64,000 nucleotides of DNA from Parasalinivibrio latis (lineage in GTDB: Bacteria > Pseudomonadota > Gammaproteobacteria > Enterobacterales > Vibrionaceae), in NCBI RefSeq assembly GCF_036825535.1, contig NZ_CP098813.1, positions 1,240,001 through 1,304,000 on the forward strand, in the 5' to 3' direction. The position numbers and the translations under genes are program-made. The stretch's first letter is position 1. Each line of letters opens with the position of its first letter. This document shows positions 15,764 through 24,909 of this stretch, piece by piece. The notes beneath the pieces are model-generated. The model was not told where the DNA came from. It saw nothing but the letters and a program-made list of their open reading frames with translations, and made no database searches.

Positions 15764-16888
15764 TCAAAGCTTCGGCAACGTTGCCCAAATCGCCGCTAAC
15801 ATATCACTACCGAATGCCGCACTGCGTTCCGGCGACCAGCCGTAGACGTCATCCGGCTGGTTGTTGTGATCTTTAAATGGCATCTCGACGGTGTAAGACA
15901 GGCACTTGAATTGCTCAGCTACCCAGTTGGAGCCTACGGTGAGGTTGGCTTTGCCCGGTGCGCTTTTAGGGTAACCGTGTTCATTCTGAAACTCGGGGGT
16001 AATGGTCAGCAATGCCTGCTTGAAGTGATCTTCGAGGGTTTTAAATTTCTCATCGTATGATGGAATGCCTTCGCTGCCGGCTACAAAGTTGTAAGGGATG
16101 GCTTCGTCACCATGAATGTCCAGGAACATATCAACGCCGGTTTCCAGCATGCGTTCACGAACGTAGAAAACTTCCGGACTGCGCTCGACAGAAGGGCTTT
16201 GCCATTCACGGTTAAGGTTTACGCCAACCGCATTGTGGCGCAAGTGGCCCCGAATACTGCCATCCGGGTTCATATTCGGAACGATGCGGATAACGGCATT
16301 ATCGACCAGCGCCCTGCCAACTGTGTCGGTTCCATCCAGCAACCGCATGAGCAGGCCTTCGATAAACCACTCAGCCATGGTTTCGCCGGGGTGCTGACGG
16401 CCGATAACCCAGATGTTTTTCTTACCTTCAGCGGGTTCACCCACAGTCAGAAGACTGATGTCATTGCCGTCTATAGTTGAGCCCAGTGTTTCCAACCGGC
16501 AAGCGGGGTGAGCTTGCGCATTGTGCAGTAGGTCCTGATGACGCCCGTAAGAGTAGGGGGCGAAATAGGCGAAATACATAGAGCTTGCTTCCGGTGTCAC
16601 CGAAAAACGCAATGTGTCGCCGTCAAACTCTGAAGGAACACGAAACCACTCATTTCGGTCATAGGAAGCCACAACGTTGTAACCCTGCCAGCCTTCTGGG
16701 TAAGCTGATTTTGCGAGGTTCAGAAGCGAAAACTGGTGCTGTTCCTGCGATGTGCTTTCCAAACGAAAATGGAACCACTGGGCCGTTTCGGTGTTGTTGT
16801 CGGCAGGGATAGAAAGCTGAATGTCGTCTGGAGAGTCTGCGGAGACAACCTGGATGTTACCGCTTTCGAAATTACTGAAGATTTTCAT
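15764..16888 (-). CDS. M14 family zinc carboxypeptidase (cytosolic carboxypeptidase-like)
   Basis: A 374-residue cytoplasmic metallopeptidase of the M14 family, similar to cytosolic carboxypeptidase and AGBL-type proteins. An N-terminal beta-sandwich domain (about residues 1-120) precedes the catalytic domain. Zinc ligands lie in GRQHPGETMAEW (His and Glu) and LDIHGDE (His). Substrate binding uses NMNPDGSIRGHLRHNAVGVNLNR in the NxDGxxxGxxRxxxxGxxxNR pattern, and the catalytic Glu is in YTVEMPF. There is no signal peptide. It should remove C-terminal residues from peptides; the physiological substrate in bacteria is unknown. Confidence 0.88.
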   Translation of the reverse strand: MKIFSNFESGNIQVVSADSPDDIQLSIPADNNTETAQWFHFRLESTSQEQHQFSLLNLAKSAYPEGWQGYNVVASYDRNEWFRVPSEFDGDTLRFSVTPEASSMYFAYFAPYSYGRHQDLLHNAQAHPACRLETLGSTIDGNDISLLTVGEPAEGKKNIWVIGRQHPGETMAEWFIEGLLMRLLDGTDTVGRALVDNAVIRIVPNMNPDGSIRGHLRHNAVGVNLNREWQSPSVERSPEVFYVRERMLETGVDMFLDIHGDEAIPYNFVAGSEGIPSYDEKFKTLEDHFKQALLTITPEFQNEHGYPKSAPGKANLTVGSNWVAEQFKCLSYTVEMPFKDHNNQPDDVYGWSPERSAAFGSDMLAAIWATLPKL

Positions 16889-17308
16889 TTTTATACGTTT
16901 TCGTTGGGGAGATTGGTAGCCACATTAGCATAGATCTCTCACCGTGAAAGAGAGCAAAATCGGCTTACACAAACAACTGAGGGATATTGCGTTTAGCAAA
17001 CTATCAAAGGATTTTTGGCATGTTTTTGCTCCATTTTCAGTTACCGAATGCAGGCTACCGCAACTCTCAAACATAGATTTTTCGATAGATTTTCTTATGG
17101 TAAAACATGAAGCATGACGTTAGTTGAAATGTCCTCAAATAGGCTCTTTCACTAGCATTATTTCGAGACCCAGTAAATTGTTTAAATCCTCGAAAAATAG
17201 AAGCTACTCTATCGATATTGCAACGACAACTGATTGATTTAAAATAATAATTGACATTGTGACAGCTTGGCGTACTTTAAAGGAATGCTATCAAATAGGT
17301 TCTAGTGC
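16889..17308. other. Gene-free AT-rich stretch
   Basis: About 420 bases with no gene I can support. It becomes strongly AT-rich after about 16970 and marks the left edge of an islet with two orphan genes. TTGACA at 17251-17256 could be a -35 box, but I see no convincing -10 partner. No repeats or tRNA end were seen. Confidence 0.5.
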
Positions 17309-17545
17309 ATGAGTGAGTTTGATGAGATTTTTGATCGGTTGCCTGATGAGTTTGGACGCGAACACATAGACCCTTTGGCGAAATCATATGGATATGGAGT
17401 TAACCAACTTCACTATATATATCGAGCAGCAAGCTCAAAATATAGAAATATGGGTTTTTACTGGAACAAGAACCTACCACCGAGAAATAGTAATACTCAA
17501 CGTTCTTATATAGGCTCTGGCTCTCGTTTCAGCATAAAACTATAA
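17309..17545 (+). CDS. Possible small orphan protein
   Basis: A 78-residue reading frame in AT-rich DNA. The product is polar and Tyr-rich with an acidic start (SEFDEIFDRLPDEFG) and no membrane segment. I do not recognise it. There is no clear ribosome site before ATG 17309, so it may not be translated. Its codon use fits the AT-rich islet and it reads in the same direction as the better-supported gene at 17666. Confidence 0.35.
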   Translation: MSEFDEIFDRLPDEFGREHIDPLAKSYGYGVNQLHYIYRAASSKYRNMGFYWNKNLPPRNSNTQRSYIGSGSRFSIKL

Positions 17546-17665
17546 CGCCCCAAGCCGATTGTTCGTGATGCAATTTACCTAAGAAACGCTGTGATTCAGG
17601 TGTTTCAATTAATTTTTGGCTAGTAAACGCCCGTTATTCAAAAGTTAAGCTTCATGGAGAAAATT

Positions 17666-18196
17666 ATGAATTTAGAAGTTGGCTATGAATTTGAAGAGAA
17701 TCTTATTTCTCAGAAACGTGGCAAATGGTCTTCACCAAATGTTCCTCATAAAGGCTGGTGTTGTGTTCATATTGAAGATTTGGAAGCTACAGAACAAACA
17801 TGTGAAATGTGTGAATCACAAGAAATAAGGTATGTTCACTATATGCAGCACGAAAATTACCCTGCAATATTCAAGGTTGGCTGTATATGTTCAGGCCATA
17901 TGGAAAGTGACATTTCTGCGGCAAAGCAACGAGAGCGGATAGTGAAAAACTGGTCAGGCCGCCGTAAACGCTGGTTAACTAGAAGTTGGAAGCTGTCACG
18001 AAAAGGTAACCCTCGTTTAAACATCGAAGGATTTTGGGTCACTGTTTATCAAAAAAGTGGCAAATGGAGTGCAACGGTAAGTTCCAAGGATGGAAATTAT
18101 AGTAAATTTTTATATCGTAACTTTGATAGTGAGAAAGAGGCTAAACTAGCTGCTTTTGATTTATTCATGCTGGCTGTCTCGGCAAAAGAATCCTAA
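17666..18196 (+). CDS. Cys-rich hypothetical protein, probably metal binding
   Basis: A 176-residue protein of unknown function. I start at ATG 17666, because GGAG lies at 17656-17659; ATG 17654 would put that site inside the gene. Seven cysteines cluster in the first half: W-C32-C33, then C46-E-M-C49, then V-G-C73-I-C75-S-G-H. Such spacing suggests a zinc or iron site. Between them is the strongly patterned IRYVHYMQHENYP. The second half is basic and Trp-rich (WSGRRKRWLTRSW), which could contact nucleic acid, and ends in a beta-rich segment. It lies in an AT-rich islet next to another orphan, suggesting acquired DNA. Confidence 0.75.
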   Translation: MNLEVGYEFEENLISQKRGKWSSPNVPHKGWCCVHIEDLEATEQTCEMCESQEIRYVHYMQHENYPAIFKVGCICSGHMESDISAAKQRERIVKNWSGRRKRWLTRSWKLSRKGNPRLNIEGFWVTVYQKSGKWSATVSSKDGNYSKFLYRNFDSEKEAKLAAFDLFMLAVSAKES

Positions 18197-18207
18197 CAAA
18201 TAAGAAC

Positions 18208-18230
18208 AAGTGTCGCGCAGCCGACACTTT
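18208..18230 (+). terminator. Hairpin after the Cys-rich gene
   Basis: AAGTGTCG (18208-18215) pairs with CGACACTT (18222-18229); the following T run is short. A weak terminator. Confidence 0.55.
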
Positions 18231-18413
18231 ATTTAGGTGTTGAAGAAGCCCGTTGCTACTTTATTAAGTAAATTGATCGGTTGAGCAGAAGAAGACAATT
18301 CCAGAATCACTGAATGACAGGCGAGCGCAGCCATAGTTTTAGTTATCCTAACTAAACGGTTTTAGTGCGCCAACTCTAAGCCATTCCTGTCCCTTTCCAA
18401 CTTAGTCATCCCC

Positions 18414-18443
18414 AAAAAACAAAAGGCGCCATCCGGCGCCTTT
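18414..18443 (-). terminator. Terminator of the RND efflux operon
   Basis: On the minus strand, a GGCGCC / GGCGCC stem with a GGAT loop (plus 18425-18440) is followed by TTTT-G-TTTTTT. It lies 24 bases after the RND permease stop codon. Confidence 0.85.
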
Positions 18444-18467
18444 GTCATATCTGCTAATAGTGAACCC

Positions 18468-21400
18468 TTACGCTAACTCACCTTTTACCGGGGTTTTAAT
18501 CCGGAAAATGGCAGCGTAGAGCAGTGGGATAACCACCAGGGTCAGGGCTGTGGCGAACAACAGACCGAACATAATGGTCACCGCCATACTCTTGAAGAAC
18601 GGGTCAAGAAGCAGTGGGGCTACACCCATAATGGTGGTCAGTGCGCCCAGCACAACTGGGCGGGCACGGCTGATAGCGGCTGTTACGATGGCAGAGAACG
18701 GCGGTTCCCCGTCCCGTATTTCGCAGTCCGCCTGATCGACCAATACGATAGCGTTTTTCACCATCATACCGATAAGGCTCAGGAAGCCGAGTATCGCCAT
18801 AAACTCAAACGGTGTCTGGAACAGCACCAGACCGACAACCACACCGATAACCGCAAGCGGCGCTGTCAGCCAGATCACCAGCGGCTGGCGAATGGCGTTG
18901 AACATAAATACCACGGCCAGGATCATGGCGGTGAAGCCGTACGGCGCAGAGATTGCCAGACCGACGTTTGCCTCTTTGGATGCCAGGTACTCACCGTACC
19001 AGGTCAGGGTATAACCCGGTGGCAGTTCCATGGCGTCAATTTTGGCGCGGATCTTCACGAATGCATCGTTGGTCAGCACGCCCGGTGCCGGGTCTGCCTG
19101 AACCAGAATGGTTGGCATCCGGTCGATGCGGCGGATCATGGCGTCTTCCCACTTCACGTTTACCGAATCCACCAACTGGCTGACAGGCACAAGCTGACCG
19201 CTTTGCTGGCTGTAAACCTCGGTGTTTTCAATAACGCGCTGGTGGCTGCGCTCTTCCAGAGGGGCACGCACCACAATCGGGATGATGTCATTGCTTTCCC
19301 GGAATACGCCAACATTACGGCCGGTCAGTGTCTGCGCAATGGCAGCGTTCAGCTCACGGGTGGTGAGGCCCAGTTGCTGTGCGCGTTCCTGGTTGTATTC
19401 AGGTTTGGCAACCGGTACCTGCTGACGCCAGTCATCCTGAACGGCAATCAGATCCGGGTCTTCCAGCATCAGGGCTTTTGCCTGTTCAGCAAGCTGACGG
19501 AGCACCTTGGAATCCGGGCCTCGGAAACCGGCCTCGATCTTCTTGCCGCCGCCACGGCCCAGCATAAATTTCCACACTTTTACCGAAGCATCCGGGTATT
19601 TTTCGGACAGTTCAGTTTGAAGCTGGTCAACTAGGCCGGTGATGCGCTTGTAGTCATCAACATCAATCAGCAACTGGCCATAGGCTGTATTACGTGGTTC
19701 CGGGGCGTAGGTCAGCATAAAGCGAAGGCCGCCACCACCGGTAAATGCGGCGATGTTAGTGACACCTTCTTTCGCGGCGACATCTTTTTCCATCGATGCG
19801 ACCACTTCCGCTGTTTTATTGATATCCGTGCCCTGTGGGAGGTTGATATCAACCACGAATTGCGGACGCTGCGAATCTGGCATAAAGCCCGGCGGGATGG
19901 CACCCATACCGCTGATACCGGCGGCCAGCAGGCCAAACAGCAGGACAGCAGTGGTCTTGCGGTAGGTCAGTGCCAGCATCAGGATTTTGCGGTATCCGGA
20001 AAGAATCGCGCCTTCTTTTAACGCTTCGCCACCCGGCTTCACTTTCAGGAACTGTCGGCAAAGCAGCGGGGTGATGGTAACGGCAAACAGCCAGCTCAGC
20101 ATCATGGAGTAAAGGATTACCCAGAACAGGGAACCGGCGTATTCACCCATTTCACTCGGTGACAGGCCGATGGCACTGAACGCAACGATACCCACGATAG
20201 TACCGCCGAGCAGTGGCCAGATGGTGGACTTCACCACTTCATCAATGGCGGTGTCTTTGTCTTCGCCTTTTTGCAGGCGAACCAGCACACCGTCGGTGAC
20301 CACAATGGCGTTATCCACCAACATACCGAGCGCGATTATCAATGCTCCGAGGGATATCCGCTGCATGGCGATATTGTCGATAAGCATGATGATCAGCGTA
20401 CCGGCCACAGTCAGCAGCAGTACAAAGCCGATGATGATGCCGGAGCGCACGCCCATAAAGACCAGCAGCACGATAAATACGATGGCTACCGCGGCAATCA
20501 GGTTATCGACAAAGTTGGCGACAGAATCACGCACTGAGTCAGACTGCAACGAGATAGGGTGGAGCTCCATGCCGATAGGGCGCTGGTTTTCAAGCTCTGC
20601 AAGCCTAGCTTTAACCGCATCACCCATTTCGACCACGTTACCGCCGGCAACGTTGGATACACCCAGACCCACGGCACGTTCGCCGTTGTAGGTCATCAGC
20701 AGGGATGCCGGTTCTTTGTAGCCACGGTAGACGTTGGCAATATCGCTGAGCTTAAGTACCTTGCCGTCCGGGCCAAGGCCGATTTGCAGGTTTTTCAGGT
20801 CATTGAAGGTCGGGACAATGGCACTTGGGATAACCGGCACACGCATGTCGCCTGCAAGGAAATCACCGGCTACCGTCACCAGGTTTTGCTTTTGCAGTAC
20901 CTGATAGACCTGCTCGGCAGACATACCAAACTGGGCAAGGCGTTCACCAGAAATCTCGACGAAAATCTGCTCCTGCTTTTCTGCCAGTGTTGCGGTTTTT
21001 GCCACGCCCGGTACCAGTGCCAGTTCACGTCGAAGATAATCAACGTAGTCCTGAAGCTGTTTGTCGGAGTAGCCTTTACCGGTTACGGCATAGAAAAGGG
21101 CGTAAACATCGGCGAAGTCGTCATTAACGATAGATGGTCCGGCCCCCGGTGGCAGGGCACGCTGGGCATCGGTAATTTTACGGCGCAGTTTGTCCCAGAT
21201 CTGATCGAGTTCAGCCTTGGTTTTGGAGAAATCCAGCTTTATCTCAACCGTTACCTCTGACATACCCGGCTTGGAAACGGACTTCACTTCGTCCAGTTCC
21301 TGCAGGGATTGAACCGCGCCTTCGATGACATCGGTGACCTCATCTGCCACTTCCTGTGCGGTTGCACCCGGGTAAGTGGTGATAATCACTGCCTGACGGA

Positions 21401-21524
21401 TAATGAATTCCGGGTCTTCAAACCTGCCGAGCTTTTGGTAGCTGATATAGCCCCCAACAAGCAGCAGGAAAATAATGACCCAGACGCTGGTAGCTTTCTG
21501 GATGGAATAGCGGGCAATGTTCAT
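18468..21524 (-). CDS. RND efflux transporter, HAE1-type inner-membrane pump
   Basis: A 1018-residue proton-driven drug/solute exporter of the AcrB type. There are twelve membrane segments, with two large periplasmic domains after segments 1 and 7. The TM4 motif reads GMLVDNAIVVTD: the first proton-relay aspartate is present, while the second is Asn, as in many HAE1 pumps outside the AcrB branch. The TM10 motif LIGMMVKNAIVLVDQ supplies the relay lysine. The gene overlaps the adaptor stop by one base, so the pair is one operon. No outer-membrane channel gene is adjacent; a TolC elsewhere is probably used. Substrates are unknown. Confidence 0.92.
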   Translation of the reverse strand: MNIARYSIQKATSVWVIIFLLLVGGYISYQKLGRFEDPEFIIRQAVIITTYPGATAQEVADEVTDVIEGAVQSLQELDEVKSVSKPGMSEVTVEIKLDFSKTKAELDQIWDKLRRKITDAQRALPPGAGPSIVNDDFADVYALFYAVTGKGYSDKQLQDYVDYLRRELALVPGVAKTATLAEKQEQIFVEISGERLAQFGMSAEQVYQVLQKQNLVTVAGDFLAGDMRVPVIPSAIVPTFNDLKNLQIGLGPDGKVLKLSDIANVYRGYKEPASLLMTYNGERAVGLGVSNVAGGNVVEMGDAVKARLAELENQRPIGMELHPISLQSDSVRDSVANFVDNLIAAVAIVFIVLLVFMGVRSGIIIGFVLLLTVAGTLIIMLIDNIAMQRISLGALIIALGMLVDNAIVVTDGVLVRLQKGEDKDTAIDEVVKSTIWPLLGGTIVGIVAFSAIGLSPSEMGEYAGSLFWVILYSMMLSWLFAVTITPLLCRQFLKVKPGGEALKEGAILSGYRKILMLALTYRKTTAVLLFGLLAAGISGMGAIPPGFMPDSQRPQFVVDINLPQGTDINKTAEVVASMEKDVAAKEGVTNIAAFTGGGGLRFMLTYAPEPRNTAYGQLLIDVDDYKRITGLVDQLQTELSEKYPDASVKVWKFMLGRGGGKKIEAGFRGPDSKVLRQLAEQAKALMLEDPDLIAVQDDWRQQVPVAKPEYNQERAQQLGLTTRELNAAIAQTLTGRNVGVFRESNDIIPIVVRAPLEERSHQRVIENTEVYSQQSGQLVPVSQLVDSVNVKWEDAMIRRIDRMPTILVQADPAPGVLTNDAFVKIRAKIDAMELPPGYTLTWYGEYLASKEANVGLAISAPYGFTAMILAVVFMFNAIRQPLVIWLTAPLAVIGVVVGLVLFQTPFEFMAILGFLSLIGMMVKNAIVLVDQADCEIRDGEPPFSAIVTAAISRARPVVLGALTTIMGVAPLLLDPFFKSMAVTIMFGLLFATALTLVVIPLLYAAIFRIKTPVKGELA

Positions 21525-22609
21525 TACTGGCTACCTTCTGCCTGCATCGGGCGTACCTTGATACCGGCTTTCAGTGCGTGGACACCGGCAGTCACGAGCT
21601 TGTCGCCTGCGCTCAGGCCATCGGTGACAGTGACACGGTTACCCAACAGGCGGCCTACAGTTACCAGGCGTTTTTCTACAGACTGGTCAGCGTTTACCAC
21701 CCATACATATTGTTCGCCGGTATTGGTCGGAATTACGGCGTCCAGCGGAACTGTGATAATGCCCTTGCCATTGCCTGCATTCTCTTTAGGGAGGACGCGC
21801 ACCGTCATACCCGGCAGGATGTTCTGGCCCTGAAGGTCGCTGAAGCCCAATACCACTTCATAGGTTTGTGTCAGTGGATCGGCATCGGAAGAGAAGTATT
21901 TGTATGTCAACGGCAGGCGAACGTCCGGCAGGCCATCGAACTCTGCAATGGCTTCACGGGCTTCACCACCTTCCAGCAACAGTTTGCTCGGGATATTGAT
22001 GGTGACTTCAAGGTCACGCAGGTTGTGCAGTACATACACTGGCTGGTTGGCCTGAACCTGAGTGAAATTGTTCTGGAGTTTGCGGGCAATCATGCCACTG
22101 AAAGGTGCAGTAATGGTCGCATTTTCCAGGTTGCGCTTGGCATCGTCAAACCGGTTCTGGGCCAGGTCACGCTTGGTTTCCAGCTGTTCCAGATCGCTTT
22201 GTGAGATCGCTTGTGTGGAGTTGAAAATTTTCAGCCCGCGCTGGTAATCCGCATTGGCTTTACGCAGTTCTGTTTCAGCAGAAGAGAGGGCGATCTTAAA
22301 CTCACGCTGGTCAAGCTGGGTCAAGATGTCCCCTTTGGTGACACGGTCGCCTTCTTCCACGTTCATGGTTACCAGTTTGCCGCTCAGCCGGAACGCAAGG
22401 TCAGCTCGTTGGGCAGAACGCACTACACCGTTAAAGTTAAGGCCGGTCATGTCAGAGACGGAAACGGTTTCAATCAGAGCCGGGCGGATAACCGGAGCGA
22501 TGACTTCTGTGGTCTCCTTCGCTTCCTCGCCACAACCGGTCAGTGTAAAAAGACTGATGGCTGTGAGACAGACGGCAAAGGACCGTACTGAGAATGGAGA
22601 GTTGTTCAA
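21524..22609 (-). CDS. RND efflux periplasmic adaptor lipoprotein
   Basis: A 361-residue membrane-fusion protein. I choose TTG 22609, seven bases after the AGGAA ribosome site; a TTG at 22642 would lengthen it without one. The signal ends in a lipobox, FTLTGC, so the mature protein is probably lipidated. The order is a short beta strand, lipoyl half-motif (LSGKLVTMNVEEGDRVTKGDILTQLD), a coiled-coil hairpin (about residues 85-145, with LKIFNSTQAISQSDLEQLETKRDLAQNRF), second lipoyl half (TITAPFSGMIARK) and C-terminal beta-barrel. It links the inner-membrane pump to an outer-membrane channel. Confidence 0.9.
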   Translation of the reverse strand: MNNSPFSVRSFAVCLTAISLFTLTGCGEEAKETTEVIAPVIRPALIETVSVSDMTGLNFNGVVRSAQRADLAFRLSGKLVTMNVEEGDRVTKGDILTQLDQREFKIALSSAETELRKANADYQRGLKIFNSTQAISQSDLEQLETKRDLAQNRFDDAKRNLENATITAPFSGMIARKLQNNFTQVQANQPVYVLHNLRDLEVTINIPSKLLLEGGEAREAIAEFDGLPDVRLPLTYKYFSSDADPLTQTYEVVLGFSDLQGQNILPGMTVRVLPKENAGNGKGIITVPLDAVIPTNTGEQYVWVVNADQSVEKRLVTVGRLLGNRVTVTDGLSAGDKLVTAGVHALKAGIKVRPMQAEGSQ

Positions 22610-22956
22610 GGTGGTATTCCTGATATGAAAAAAGTTGGGCAATATTTTACCAGAGCGAGTGGAAAAAAGATGGACAGAAATCTGTCAGCAATCGCAAATT
22701 CCTTGTTAGAAAACAGCCGCCTGCAACGGCATGTACACAATAGGTAAACAAGGGGTGAATGGTTGTTTTGTTGGGGTTTGGCGCAAAGTGGCAATATCAA
22801 CAGTATGAATGCATGCCGGGATCCAGGCAAATCCAAGGGTCGTGGTTAAATTACAGGGATACAAAGGTCGTTAGGGTGTATTTACCCTGACGCAATCCGG
22901 TATGGATATTTAATCTGAGACTGGCAAACTGAGGAAAAGCTAGAAGGGGCAAGAAC
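22610..22956. other. Gene-free intergenic region between divergent genes
   Basis: About 347 bases separating the efflux operon from prdX; promoters for both must be here. I saw no clear inverted repeat typical of a TetR or MarR operator and no regulator gene next to the pump. Confidence 0.5.
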
Positions 22957-23457
22957 ATGGAAGTATTGGGATTATTGGATTCCCTTGGAATTCGTTACGA
23001 CAAATTTGAACACAAACCCGTTTATACCTGCGAGGAAGCCAGCGCACTAAATCTTGATATTCAGGGAATCGAAACCAAGAACCTTTTTCTGCGAGACCGG
23101 AAGGGAAAGCGTCATTTCCTTGTTGCCGTACCGGAGAACAAGTCAGTGGATCTTAAAGGGCTGTCAACGGTGCTGGAAACCAGTGCCCTCAGTTTTGGAT
23201 CGCCTGAACGCCTGAAAACGCACCTGGGGCTGGAACCTGGCTCTGTATCAGTACTGGCGGTTGTGAATGACCCGGATTCCAACGTCGAGTTGGTGGTGGA
23301 TGAAGCAGTGTGGCAGGCTGAAAGGTTGCAGTGCCACCCATTGGTAAATACCGCCACACTTTCCCTTTCCCTGGATGATTTCCGTGAGTTCCTTGATGCC
23401 CAAAACAGAAAGGCAACTATCGTGAATGTACCGGAAAAGGCAGCGACAACTGCCTGA
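22957..23457 (+). CDS. prdX: Prolyl-tRNA deacylase-like protein (ProXp/PrdX, YbaK fold)
   Basis: A 166-residue free-standing editing domain of the INS/YbaK superfamily, which hydrolyses wrongly charged Ala-tRNA(Pro) or Cys-tRNA(Pro) in the cytoplasm. Family motifs present are KFEHKPVYTCEEA near the N-terminus, the GIETKNLFLRDRKGKRHFL block with the catalytic-region lysine, and the C-terminal HPLVNTATLSLSLDDFREFL. Length is normal for PrdX/ProXp-ala. It appears monocistronic, with a ribosome site AAGGGG before ATG 22957. Confidence 0.85.
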   Translation: MEVLGLLDSLGIRYDKFEHKPVYTCEEASALNLDIQGIETKNLFLRDRKGKRHFLVAVPENKSVDLKGLSTVLETSALSFGSPERLKTHLGLEPGSVSVLAVVNDPDSNVELVVDEAVWQAERLQCHPLVNTATLSLSLDDFREFLDAQNRKATIVNVPEKAATTA

Positions 23458-23750
23458 GTGTAAGTTGTGTACAGCCGGGACATATGTCCGGGGAGAATTC
23501 GGGACAGGCACTGCGAAGGCGAGAAGGTGAGGAAGACTGATCGAAGGCGGCGCCTGTCCCGAAACCGTTGAACCGTAGGGTTAACTACTGCCGGATAAAG
23601 CAGTTGGCTTTGAGTAAAGTCTGGAACATCAAATGGGAATTGGGTTGTCGCGAACCTGAGATCATGGACAGAATGCCAGGGAAAATTTCCCGGTATGTTC
23701 TGTGGTTATTTCCCGGTAGTCGCACCAAGTGGTGCCTCTGGGCGTTTTAT
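23458..23750. other. Gene-free stretch with inverted repeats
   Basis: About 290 bases between converging genes without a supported gene. It holds the palindrome GGACATATGTCC (23478-23489), a long-range repeat GGGACAGGC (23501-23509) / GCCTGTCCC (23552-23560) and GGGAAAATTTCCC (about 23680-23692). It could fold into a structured RNA, but no known class was recognised. Confidence 0.45.
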
Positions 23751-24734
23751 TCAGGGGATATGGCTGACAGATATGCTTAAAGCGGAAATTTCCCAACGAT
23801 CCTCATTCAGCCGGGCCCGCATTGTTTCTTCCATTTTAAGTATGCGTACCGTGCCGTCAGAAAGGATGTTTTCCCGGATCGTACTCTTGATTTTCATGCC
23901 GCTGAGCATGGGTAAAACCTGGTAGTCCGTACGGGTAAAACGGTAGCGGTATGCGGAAGAAAAAACGTTTGCCCAAAGTGTATAGAGTTCCTTTCGTGAA
24001 AGAGTCTGGTAAACCTGCTGCCCTGGCATCCTTATTTTGATGGTGGCATCGGGTAGGATATTCCCTGTCAGTGTGGTGGCATCACGGTGGTTCGCTGCAT
24101 CATCGAGTGTTTTTAACCAGTTGTGCACAGCGAGTCTGAAAGGGCCGTTGATCTCGGTAGTGGGATTGCCGGAATCTGAGATACCCTTGAGCTTTAGACT
24201 TGCTTCATAATCCCCGTTGTCAGCAGCTCGTTGCAGCCAGTATGTGGCTTCGGCGTGATCATCATTACTAAGATAGTATTCAGACAGCCATTGTTGAGCT
24301 TCAATTAGCCCGGCGGCGCCAGCCTCCCGGAAGTAGGCGATGCCGGTTTCTTTATCCTCGTCGACGAATTCGCCGTTTGTATAGAGTTGACCGAGTGAGT
24401 ACATCGCCATCGGGTCACCAAGTTCTACGCCTCGCCTGTACCACTTGAGTGCTTTGGAGCAGCTTGCTTGTGTTCCTTCGCCGGCAAGGTACATGTGTGC
24501 AGTGTTCAGGATGCCTTGGGCATTGCCTTTTTCGGCGAGTTTTTTCCAGGCGGTGAACGCTTCCTGGTGATTCCCCATTTTAAAGTCAGCGTATGCTTCA
24601 AGCGCTTCTATCATCTCTTCATGAACGTTAACCGGAGTGGTGGCAAACACGTTAAGTGGAAAGATGACCAGCAGAGGGGTAAGCCATCTGAGCGCGCTTT
24701 TTGATGTAATTATCTCGAGCATCTGATGTGACAT
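23751..24734 (-). CDS. Sel1-repeat protein with C-terminal NTF2-like domain
   Basis: A 327-residue exported protein. The N-terminal hydrophobic segment ending in NVFATTP is a probable signal peptide. Residues about 45-190 hold four Sel1-like (TPR-type) repeats, for example AQGILNTAHMYLAGEGT, AMYSLGQLYTNGEF and AQQWLSEYYLSND. The last 125 residues (LAVHNWLKTLDDAANHRD onward) look like an NTF2/SnoaL-like cone domain. Sel1 proteins are usually adaptors for protein complexes; the partner here is unknown. It converges with prdX and stands alone. Confidence 0.8.
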   Translation of the reverse strand: MSHQMLEIITSKSALRWLTPLLVIFPLNVFATTPVNVHEEMIEALEAYADFKMGNHQEAFTAWKKLAEKGNAQGILNTAHMYLAGEGTQASCSKALKWYRRGVELGDPMAMYSLGQLYTNGEFVDEDKETGIAYFREAGAAGLIEAQQWLSEYYLSNDDHAEATYWLQRAADNGDYEASLKLKGISDSGNPTTEINGPFRLAVHNWLKTLDDAANHRDATTLTGNILPDATIKIRMPGQQVYQTLSRKELYTLWANVFSSAYRYRFTRTDYQVLPMLSGMKIKSTIRENILSDGTVRILKMEETMRARLNEDRWEISALSISVSHIP

Positions 24735-24909
24735 TTTATCGGTAAGGCAGATAAAGGTTACTAAAACTATAACCGACTTGGCTTTTTGTATATGTCCGAT
24801 AGAGAGATTTTGCCTTTTTGTGCGTTTAATGTGACGTTGTCATGTGCAACAGAAAAAACTAATGAAATAATAAGGCTGCCTCCCTTTTCCTCTTTTTTGG
24901 TGAGTAAAG

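Noticed and set aside
18550..20691. Many open frames on the plus strand opposite the RND pump gene
   Set aside because: They are shadows of a long, GC-biased coding sequence and show no domain motifs or ribosome sites.
23568..23925. Two overlapping short plus-strand frames between prdX and the Sel1 gene
   Set aside because: They run into the opposite-strand Sel1 gene and have no ribosome sites or recognisable sequence.
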